DNA of 64,000 nucleotides from Scolanthus callimorphus (Eukaryota > Cnidaria > Anthozoa > Actiniaria > Edwardsiidae): positions 8,853,575 through 8,917,574 of the forward strand of contig CM066915.1 of assembly GCA_033964015.1 (NCBI GenBank), given 5' to 3'. The notes beneath the pieces were generated by a model, which did no database searches, was not told the origin of the DNA, and worked only from the letters and a program-made list of their open reading frames with translations. The position numbers were made by a program, and so were the translations under genes. Below, one piece after another: positions 22,801-34,800 of the stretch (positions are counted from its first letter, which is position 1; every line of letters begins with the position of its first letter).

Positions 22801-25800
22801 ACATAGTCATTAGTATTCATGCCCATAGTCATTAGTATTCTCTATGTTGTACCTTGGTTTTCTTTGTTCTTCTTCAGGAGAACAATGAAAATGCAAGGTG
22901 CAACCAGAGAATATTAATGACTATGAGCATGAATACTAATGACTATGTACAAACCCCTAATTCTCCCTATTGTTCAATGCCCTCGCCGCTTTAGTTTCTA
23001 TGGGATATAGGGGACGCAAATGCCGGTTGCTGATTGGCTGAGTGGCATTGGTCATGTTCTAATGTTTATTAATCACTTGTTTTATTTCAAAACTTCCAGA
23101 ACTTATTTGTAGAAAATTTTTTCAGGACTTTTAATGACCTTGGCATATTATTTTGAAATTCCTGGACTTTCAACGCCTGGAAAAGGACATTTCAAATTTC
23201 AGGACTTTCCAGGATTTGAAGGACCCGTGGGAACCCTGATTACCTGTAGCACAGCAACCCACCAATGGGTACACACGGCGAACCGGTAGAGAATTTGAGC
23301 AGCAGTGCCTTCTCCTCTTCCTTTAGCCTCGATATGGTGTTCCACAGCCAGCCCACAATCTCGTCCGTGCTCGAGCAGCCCTGGTACTAGAGTTAAAACA
23401 TGTAGAGTTGGACTAAGGCTATCTTTACATGGTCCCGGGTTAGGAGGAAAGCCCGGGATGAAAATTGTTTTGCTTATATGAGTCCCAGGGTTTGGGGGCG
23501 CAGAGCCGTGATGTTGCAATTGCAAAGGTGATTGTACGCATGCGTATAGCTATCGACTTAGAATGGCAACCCGGATTGGCCAGCGAAAATGCATTTACAT
23601 GAGACGATCATTAGACGAATTGATCGCGGAGTGCATTTCCCAGCCCGGGGCGCTTTTTGCATTTTCAAGGTGAATTTGTTTTTTATGTCCTAGAAAATGA
23701 TTTTTTTTTACGGTTGAGGAGCACAATAAGTACGAACTCTGCTAAGTTATCTTAGGGTTAAACCAGTTCTAGGTTTGATTCAACATCATTCAATATTTGT
23801 TTTCAAACTCATTCATAATTCATCAGGCAACGAGGTTTGGGTACGCCTTCTGAATTTGCATAAATTGTATTCCTTCCTTTTCTCGACATTAAATTATTCG
23901 CTTGAGAAATTAAAACCCCCTTTTCGGTGTTTGGGAATCCTGATGAAACACGCTCCCACATGCTTGATAGATTGCACGATGTTGAACGATGTCGATCTAG
24001 TTTGACACCCTCAACATTACTGAGGGTGTCAACATTATTTAAAATTCTCGAAGGAAGTTGAAAACGTGGATCACTGCACGGCGTTCACTGTTACTGGTTT
24101 AGCACCCCCGTTCAACATGTGCGGTTTGCCCTCAGCCTAAAGGCTCGTCTACACGAGGCGCGGCGGTTCTTCTTGCACGTACGCGTCAACTCAAAATCAC
24201 TAATGTTAACTCGGTGTGAGCTGCCGCGATTTTTGTCGCGGAGATTTCAAACATGTTTGAAACACTTTACAATTTGCGATTTGAAGAAAAGAGAGCACAG
24301 AAATCGCACTGGATTTGCATCTCGTTTACACAAGAGAATTGGAATTGCAACTCGCGCGAGGAAACTCGCCGCGACAAATGCAACAAAAATCGCAAGTGAG
24401 CACCGGCCTCAAGGCAGTATGCAAAGGGTAGAAAAGGAAAATAATTACCAAAGTGTTTGCCCTCCAGTCCACCACGTCAATCTTAGATACACCATTAATA
24501 AGGAGAGAGAACTCGTCCGCGGTGAAGAACGAGAGAAGGTCACGTGGAACAACCTAAAGTCAAACACGGAGGGGTCAGGATGGAATGGACGATTCAAGCT
24601 ATAGGCGCACGTGCTCTTATTTATTCAGAAATGCCCAAGCCGCAACTACCAGAATGCAGCGCGCGCTTTTTAACAGTTTGTTCGACAAATGTCCCACATC
24701 TACCGACATGCAGCGTGCGCGTGTGTTATAGCTGCAATCATCCATTTACTTGGCGGGCGCACTAAGATACACTAAGGTCTACTATTTCTTTTTCACTAAC
24801 AGCTCAGTACAAGTTATATACAACTATTTCAATAAAGGTTGCCGGCCTTGTGAGCGCTCAAGCCTATGCGAACGGCAGTAAACTCACTGGTCTGGTCACT
24901 TAATTCAACAAACCAGAACTTTGCTCGTTTGTGGTGTCCAGTAGTTAACAAGTAACTTGTTGCCGACAACTTTTTGAAACAGCTGTATACAGAGGTTCGC
25001 CTCGGCCCATGGAAGTCTTGTTTGGGTACTTTTGGTACTTGGTTGCAAAACTTCTCCCATTATTCTTATGATACACCGCGCACCTCAAATGACATTACGT
25101 GAGCGCACACATTTGATTGACAGCTGAGAAGGCTCTGGCTCAAAGGACTGGGGAGCCTCACATCCACGCTAAATCATTGCTCTTCTCTTATCAAAGCGTT
25201 TTTTCTCACAAGTGCACACCTATCGTTACCTGCATTGTGGCGCATTTAAAGGCCCATCATCAACCGAGTCTTTGCGGACTATTAACCAATCATAGCAGAC
25301 GAAAAACAATGGCTCTGTTTGAAAGCAAAAGCAAATGTGGCGCAAAGGCTACCGGTTAATGACGGGCCTTTAACTAAAACTATAAGAAACGAGTGCGTGG
25401 AGACCATTGTATGTAAATAAAGCCTGGTTTCCCGGGTACATTAGTGCCTTTCACCTCTTCCAAGCCGCCCGCAAACTCATCAACTTCACACTTGATTGAG
25501 TCCTCAAGCTTGAACTTCGACACTAACTTCACATATTCATGCTGGGAAATAAATAAACGTTAGTACTACGATTGATGTACCAGGTCAGTGGGACTGTTAA
25601 ACAGTTACGGCGCGTTCCGTAGAGCTGTTGTGTCGTGTCGAAGCATTTTGATTGGCTGATCAGTCATTCCCCGCGATGTAATTGGCTGAATGTTCACGAT
25701 AAGGCTAGGTTCGGTGACCGTACTGTGTCCTGTGTCTTTTCACAGCGATACCAAATCTTCTTTAGAATTTTTAATAAGCAGGCGCTTCACGTCATAGCTC

Positions 25801-28800
25801 CTCGTAAAATTTCAAATTGCTTACTTGCAAAATAATCATGACTTTTGAAAATAGTTGAGCCCATCTAAAGAAGAGGTCTAACAGTTGGACTGCGTTACCT
25901 TATTAGTATCACACAGCGCCTTATCCTCCTCCTCGGATAGCTCTATCGTGCCCGGTTGTCCGGTCCAGGGATTCACAGCGTCGATACTAAAAGGCAGGTC
26001 TAGGTAGTCCACGCTGTTTTCGAGAACCCAGGTCACCGCATTCTTGTGCAGATCGTGATCAAACGAGCTAAGGTCTTCAGGATGAGACAAAGGGATCCCA
26101 AGAATCTGACATGGAACAGAGAAGAAGGGGAATACTTACAGCAGACCACATACAAAGGGATCCCAAGAATTTGACATGGAACAAGGCAGGTGGGGAATAC
26201 TTACAGCAGGCCACATACAAAGGGATCCCAAGAATCTGACATGGAACAAGGCAGGTGGGGAATAATACTTACAGCAGACCACATACAAAGGGATCCCAAG
26301 AATCTGACATGGAACAAGGCAGGTGGGGAATAATACTTACAGCAGACCACATACAAAGGGATCCCAAGAATCTGACATGAAACAAGGCAAGTGGGGAATA
26401 TTACTTACAGCAGACCACATACAAAGGGATCCAAAGAATCTGACATGGAACAAGGCAGGTGGGGAATAATACTTACAGCAGACCACATACAAAGGGATCC
26501 CAAGAATCTGACATGGAACAAGGCAGGTGGGGAATAATACTTACAGCAGACCACATACAAAGGGATCCCAAGAATCTGACATGGAACAAGGCAGGTGGGG
26601 AATAATACTTACAGCAGACCACATACAAAGGGATCCCAAGAATCTGACATGGAACAAGGCAGGTGGGGAATAATACTTACAGCAGACCACATACAAAGGG
26701 ATCCCAAGAATCTGACATGAAACAAGGCAAGTGGGGAATATTACTTACAGCAGACCACATATAAAGGGATCCAAAGAATCTGACATGGAACAAGGCAGGT
26801 GGGGAATAATACTTACAGCAGACCACATACAAAGGGATCCCAAGAATCTGACATGGAACAAGGCAGGTGGGGAATAATACTTTCAGCAGACCACATACAA
26901 AGGGATCCCAAGAATCTGACATGGAACAAGGCAGGTGGGGAATAATACTTACAGCAGACCACATACAAAGGGATCACAAGAATTTGACATGGAACAAGGC
27001 AGGTGGGGAATAATACTTACAGCAGACCACATACAAAGGGATCCCAAGAATCTGACATGAAACAAGGCAAGTGGGGAATATTACTTACAGCAGACCACAT
27101 ACAAAGGGATCCCAAGAATCTGACATGAAACAAGGCAAGTGGGGAATATTACTTACAGCAGACCACATACAAAGGGATCCAAAGAATCTGACATGGAACA
27201 AGGTAGGTGGGGAATAATACTTACAGCAGACCACATACAAAGGGATCCCAAGAATCTGACATGGAACAAGGCAGGTGGGGAATAATACTTACAGCAGACC
27301 ACATACAAAGGGATCCCAAGAATCTGACATGGAACAAGGCAGGTGGGGAATAATACTTACAGCAGACCACATACAAAGGGATCCCAAGAATTTGACATGG
27401 AACAAGGCAGGTGGGGAATAATACTTACAGCAGACCACATACAAAGGGATCCCAAGAATCTGACATGAAACAAGGCAAGTGGGGAATATTACTTACAGCA
27501 GACCACATACAAAGGGATCCAAAGAATCTGACATGGAACAAGGCAGGTGGGGAATAATACTTACAGCAGACCACATACAAAGGGATCCCAAGAATCTGAC
27601 ATGGAACAAGGCAGGTGGGGAATAATACTTACAGCAGACCACATACAAAGGGATCCCAAGAATCTGACATGGAACAAGGCAGGTGGGGAATAATACTTAC
27701 AGCAGACCACATACAAAGGGATCCCAAGAATCTGACATGAAACAAGGCAGGTGGGGAATACTTGTAGCAGACCACATACATGAAATTTTAGCTATAAGAA
27801 ACGAGCGCGCTGATTCGTCGAGAGTTAAGTTTTTTCTTGCTACAATCACCTACCGGTGACTATAACATTGAAAGCGCGCGAGGTTTGTTATTATTGTGAA
27901 AACAATCAAACAAAAAACACACTTTGTGAGCAATTATACTAAAACAATTAGTCGCCCAAGACTCCATGATTGCAGTTCTGTAGCAGCTGCTCGTAAGATC
28001 TAACGCTATTGGCTTACGGTGTTTACATTTTGTTGCCACCCACTTCAGATCATGTGATGATTCCTTTGGGTGATTACAATTGTCAATTTGTTTCACTCGA
28101 CCGAGTGCACGAGTGTATGTGCAGAACTAACAAACGTATCCACCCAAAGGAATCATAACATGATCTGGGTGGCAACAAGATGTAAACACCGTTAGCCGAT
28201 TCTCGTTCTATTCTTGCGTTTCCATTGTTTTCACTGAGGAGCATCAATCCTATAGGGTTAGGTCTTCCGATACCTTCTACATGACTCCATGGTTTCAATA
28301 CGTAGGCTTCAGTCGACTTCGCCTTCGGCAAGTAATTGTTAAACAGTAATCCATCGACTGCTTTCGATTCTACGTGCTCATTATATGTGCGTGCGAGTTA
28401 AACTATATAAACCAGATCATCAGATAAACGACTACAGTATATGTACCTGTTTGACGAAAGGTTTGGAGAGCTGCAGGTTAAGGAGCATTCCATCACATAT
28501 AGCGGCACCCACCAACCGGCCAATCAGGTGGAGTTGCTTGAGTTTGGAGCGAAGGGCCACGTTCACTGTTGACTGGTCTTTCGGGCCATCCTATCATATG
28601 CAATGAGTATTCAATAAGCAAATCAGGGTTGATTTCAAGAGCAATTTATTCAACCAAACATTATTTTACGTTAAAGTGCTGCTGAAACGAATGAAAAATA
28701 TGGTAACCCATGAAGCCCCTGGCGGGCCCCTGGCCCCTGTTATGGTATAATGTAGATTGTAAACCATTTTCACTGGTCTCATTGTGCTTATCTAAGTTAT

Positions 28801-31800
28801 GGGAGGAGACCTGGCGGAGCTGCTGAATGCGAGGACAACACACAAGGGTGGGAGGGTGGGGATCAAACGGAGCACCACCAGGTCAGCACAATGAGACGTA
28901 AAAGCGCCGCGACTAATAACCCAGGGCCAAGAGCAACTCCTTACCACCGGAGTAGCGAGGAAGTGACAATTATATTCATGAAACTCTGCCTTATATACGC
29001 ACTAATTAGGCCAGTGAAAATAACTAAGACAAAAACATAGGATAGAAATCACCTGAGACACCTGAGACTCATTGCACGGCATCAGTGTATGAATTTGGAT
29101 CACTGTACGCCACGCATCTTCTCATTAGTAACATTACCTGACAAGAAATCCACGTTTCATTCTTTTTCTCGTTTCCCTCTACTCCTGTTGGTGCGTCACT
29201 TGACGGCGCGTGTGATGTTGTATCGTCAACTCTTGCAGCTTCGTCCCCCTGCGATGCCTCACTAGTAGCTTGCTCAACAGACGAAGTGCAAGTTGCTCCG
29301 CCGTTGTTCTGCGAAGGTGGAGTATTCATTTCCTCATTCAACGCTTCCAAAATGTGCGATTCTCCAACATCAGATCTTGAACAAGACGTTGTCGACTCCG
29401 AATGGTCGGTCGAGTGAAAACCTGAATCTGCAAGACTAGTAGCACCAATCTCATCAGTCTCTTCGCTACAGGGTGTGGCAGCAGGTTGTTCAGGGCCGGG
29501 GTTCGCTGCTAAATTGTCCGAACTCGTTGGAGCCTGAGCCGCACCTGATTCTGATGCCTGCCGCTCTGCCAAATCTACAACATTGATTAATTCCTGGTCA
29601 CTACACTCTACACTCTGTGCCTGGTCAGTACCACGTGCCTCACTCACTGCAGTAGAACCATTATCCTGCTGTGATGTCAGGCTGCAAACACTACTAGTCG
29701 CAGCGTTGGAAAGGGTTGAGAATGCTTCCGTATCTGTGCTGTCATCTACTGTAGAGCTGTCCACAGCATGGCCACGAGCCACTTGACTAGGCGTCTCACA
29801 TGGCGATTCTTTCTTGACGACTGATTCATGTTGTTTCCGTTTTTGCATTATCTTAGCGAAGTAAGCATTTGGAAGTGGACTGAAAAGAAGTCAAAGTCAA
29901 GTCAACAATCAAATCCGAAACAGGGTTCCCACATATTCAGGTTTTCAAAATTCCAGGACTTCCAAGGACGTTTGTACAAAATAACAACACCATGGGTATC
30001 CTTCGTTGATAGTTTTTATTCAGCTTCCTCTATTTTCATTATTCTATACAGATAACCACTCAACATCATTCTCCAGCAAAATATTACATGGCTTTCATGG
30101 TTTTTAGGGACCCTTGGGAACCCTGGTTCCTGTTATAACTTTCACTAGATCTGTAACTGAACTCGCAGATTCAAGGGCCCTAATGGCGCCACTGGCAGTC
30201 AAACGGTCATTTGCTCAGACAGTCCAGAGGGTTTATTGCATCCTTCTTTAGCGTTCCCCTTTACGCTTGGTGGGGTAGTGAAGGTGAATATGAACGAGTT
30301 TTGATCACGACCCGACAATTTTCTATCCCGGCCGCGGGTTGATCCCGGACCACAGCGATGCAACGCTGATGTAGGTTCTATTCATGCCTCTTCTTCCTTA
30401 CGCGTAATAGAACAAGACCTCTTGATCATCATAAAGCATTGGCACGCTGGAGTCACTTGAATGTTTTCCTTTGTATCTTACGAAGGAACTAATTCCTGTG
30501 ACTCCGTGGTGATTCGGTAGTATTTCTCTTGAGGCAGCATTGCACGGAAAAATACTAACATAGGCTGTAAAGCCTCCATTAGCATCTCGTCATACTTCAT
30601 AATTCATACCTATATTGTGCGTCATACCTATATTGTGAGTCATCAGCAACCATGAACAGCCCTCTCTTGGCATCCACAGCGTCTTTACATAAACATACAA
30701 AGAACTCTCGCTTTGGACCTGTGCAGATTCCTACAATAGAACACAAGCTTTGGCTACTAAGAACGTTTATAATATAGCTACGATATAACGTGCGCTCTGA
30801 TTGCTCCAAATCTATGCTCTATTTCACTGATAAAGTAATGGTTCTTCCCCGTTATATCATAAAAGCATTAGAGCACAACTTTCTATGACTTCATCGGCGA
30901 ATAGAGCACTTGTGATGTTGGGATAAACACTTAGAACGTTTTTAAATCACTCACCTGCGGCTTGTGATTTTACAACGTTCTCGTATCTCTCCCAACATCA
31001 CGCGTGCTCTATTTCGCCGATAAAGTCAAAGAAAGGTGCTCTAATGCTCAACTATCGTGCTACATGCATGTATTTTGCTTTGTCTTTGTTTTGTTTTTAA
31101 AGTACATCTGCACTTTAGTCGCATGGCTTGTAGTAGAGGGGGCTAATAATATAGAATCACAAAAGTTGGGGATGGCTCAAAAAAGTGCACGAAAAAGGTT
31201 TAGGGCTTCTCCCCGGGCCATCAGTTGGTTGCTTATATAATAACACTCATGATTACCATTTTGAAGGCCAAAAATTATCCAAACATAGAATCAACTTACT
31301 TTTTAACAATAGCAAATTAAAAGACAATAATGATAACCTTCAACGTGGCATATTACAACTTTGTCCTTTGTTATTGTTTTCGTTTGATATTAGAAGACGA
31401 ATTACGTGTAGAAATCTCTTAATAAACATCTAAAAACAAAATTGTTAGATGTGATTTACCAAATTCAATCGAGGACATTGCTGTGCATTCTCTAAATCAG
31501 CCGATTGAAATGGATGCTTTCTCAGACTTCGTGTGTTGCTATGCTGTCAAAATGGTGGCTGACACAGGCTCTTTAAAATAGTGTACCTGGCTCATCACGG
31601 AAGGTGACATGGAGTGATCTGTTTCGGAAGGCGTGCCCCAGTGTTCTTCCAAGCTGCTTCATGGCACTGCCTAGTATATCTTGGCGATCAACACAGATTG
31701 ATATCCTGTCACAGTACACATTATACGAACCCCTGAAGGAATAAAAAATTCAAGATTTTATTAGCTCGGATGATGTCGAAGATAGGGTCATCTCCAGCGT

Positions 31801-34800
31801 AAGAACCATTCCTGGGGACACCTTTGTGTTTAGTTACTATTTAATCATGATTCGTTCAACCTTCGTTCTACCAAACAAAGGAAGCTTTGTGACGCAGCTG
31901 GTGAGTTCTTACACTGGAGATGAGCCGAAGATGAGGCCTTGCACGGCGAAACGGTTTTTCAATTTCAGCTAGCTAAAGTTGAGCATCCCTGAGCAATGCT
32001 CTCTCGGCAAAAATCATAACAGATTCAATGAGAATATTGGTAAAATTGGCTTCCGCTTCCGAAATGAAAACCAACATGGCGCCCAACCTATTGGCTTGCA
32101 TTATGACGTATTAACAAAGTAAAATAACAAACAGTAAAATAACAAAGTAAAATAACAAACTGCGCGCCAACAAGATTTCACTGCGTACTCTAAGCCAATC
32201 AGAATCAAGATTTGAGCTTGTCAAAACACCTTCACGGTCGCGCACTTTCTATCTTTAATGCAAGCCTTTCCAATTTTCTCTGCAAAATTATTGTCCTTTT
32301 ACCTCCAAAACAGGTTTTGTGGCTCGTAACAAACCGTCTCACCAGTCAAAAACATTAGCTGCAGTTAACGTAACGACCTCTTACCCGATCATCAAGGTGT
32401 CAGGTGCAAGTTCACACAAGACCAATGAAAATGCAAGACCAATGAAAGTGCGTTTTGGGGCAACACAAGCGATCAGCTGTTTGTTTCACAGACGGACTTT
32501 CAAGTTCCAGCTACATGTAGGCTACAGTAAATGTTTTGATGTTGTTTGATACAAAATACATAAGCTTTATTGCAAATGGCAACTAAATTTAGACACATGC
32601 CCTTCTCAAAACTAGCTGTCAAGAGCATTAATTCGGGAGAAAAAGATTAGACCAGATTTTTGTTATGGCGACCAACTCACTATTAAGGCGACAAGAATGT
32701 TTTAATTTAGGCACCTCTCGAAAGAGAATGTCGGAATTTACTGACCTTATTCCTGCTAGTTTTCTCTTGAACCATCTGTGCTTGTTATCAAAGTCTAGGA
32801 TAGCCTTCCACGTGTGCTGCAAGAGGCCATGGTTGTTTTCCTCCAACATCTCGGGATTCCGTCTGATGAAATCATTAAACACTGTGTAGTACGCGTCATG
32901 GTTGGCGAGCGATTTCAATGCATTCTTGACAACCTGTTTCAAATGAGAAAGAACGATTTAAATTGGCATTTCTGCTGTAAAATCAAAGAGATGTCATCAG
33001 ACAACTCGGGGGTATTTGAGATTCTTATGATGTTGTGGATGACATCCCCACCTCCCCTCTTTCGTGGGGTGACCTTTCACCAGCAGAGGCACAGCACCAT
33101 TGAGCATGTTATGTGCTTTAAATGCCGGCTCTTGGCAACATATGTACCTTTTTTTATCATACTCAATTCATGAGGACTCTATACATTGAGTAAATGAAAT
33201 ATTTGAAGATTTGCCACAAGTCAAATTTATTAGTGACCCTTCTCAAACTCATTAATTATTCATGAGGGCGTAGACCAATGGGGTTCTTGCATTTGGTCAG
33301 GTGTATGACTTTGGAAACCCAATGAAACACCAGTTGAAAATCACTAGTGTTTGGAAACGATTTCCAACACTAGTGATATGAGTTCTTAATTAGCATATTC
33401 ATAGACTACTCAAACACAATTCAATAACATGTTTAATTGTCTTGATCGGCAGCTTCTTCTCTTTCTTGTTCTTTAGCGCCAATCCTGCCCGCTCGTCCCG
33501 TCCTTCCCTTCTGCGTTCAGCAAACGTCTGAAGTGAGCAAATCTAACAAAACAAAAATGTTATAAATAAGACTAGTGTTATCAGAACATGCAAACACCAG
33601 TTCGTTGTTGCACTCGAATCTTGTTTTGCCCAAAAGACCCAAAAATATTTTCAGCAATCAAAACTAGCAATCCATTTCCATCCGCTTTAATTTGAACCAA
33701 AACGCTGCAAAGCGCTGTTAATTTATCAGTCAAAAGCTTACTTAACAAACGTAGGCTAATATTTTGGTTGCTCCTAGTGAATTCACTGCTTTCTAGCTCT
33801 CCAAATTACACTGATAATATCGTGGCTAATGGCATGCTTGGAGCAGAAACGTGGACATATAAACATAAACTAACCTTTGTCGTTGCCATCCAAGAAATTG
33901 AAATCCAGGTTGAGCTTTCGTTCCAGCACGTACCGACGTATCTCGCACACGATTTGGTAGAGAGTTTTGGGCGGATACCGCTATCCTTGCCCGCAAATAC
34001 TTTCCTTTTCTTCCGCAGTCTTAGGCGGACGAAACCTTGACTGCGCCATGTTCAAGGTGAAATGGCGATTCAATTAGCATATACAAGTTGTACAATCTAG
34101 CAATTGATTAGATGGCATGTTCTTTGCCTGAACAAAAGGGCTGATGTAATCAGCTAATTTGGCGTCTTTGGGCTTATGTAATGTAACGTTTTTGTTCTTT
34201 AACATTCTAAGCGTGATTGTATAACATGATATAAACTGTGTATTTTATTTGTGTGAGAAGTAATTCCAAAAACTCGTTCTGCGTGTTTCATTGGGATTAC
34301 AAACAACTCGAAAACAATAAAACACTCGCGGCTACGCCGCTCGTGTTTCAATGGTTTTCTCGTTGTTTGCAAACCCAATGAAACACTTGAACTTGTTTTT
34401 GAAATATTACTGAACACTCAAACCCTGTCTAGGGCATAGTTCAGAGCTCTGTGTTCAGCACTAGCACTACGTACCACCTTCGATCCTCAGCTCAGAACAG
34501 AGCTACTAAAACAAACACTGCACTGACTACTTACAACAATCAACACAGTTATTATTATTATTATTATCCATTCGTGGGTAGTGAAGGTGAATATAGGCAT
34601 AGCAGGCTTGAAATTAAGAAATAATCAAAGTCGTAATTTTACGCGTTGTACCAACATTATAGGTGTAACTAGAAGTTTCTGAAAGAAAGCGGAGTGCTGC
34701 GAGGATATTTATTTAACGCTTGCAACATGTCTGAAATCAAAACAATCAATCATCTGATTTGAAGTATTTGATATAGCGGGAAAATATCATATGATGGAGA

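Noticed and set aside
26677..26964. Minus-strand ORF with repeated WDPFVCGLL and ILGIPLYVV stretches
   Set aside because: It is a read-through of the 68-bp minisatellite, crossing its splice sites; not a protein-coding repeat by itself.
33440..33527. Possible exon reading TFAERRREGRAGRIGAKEQE with stop, minus strand
   Set aside because: It has a fair acceptor, but the phase does not continue the DUF3504 relic and the sequence is low-complexity.
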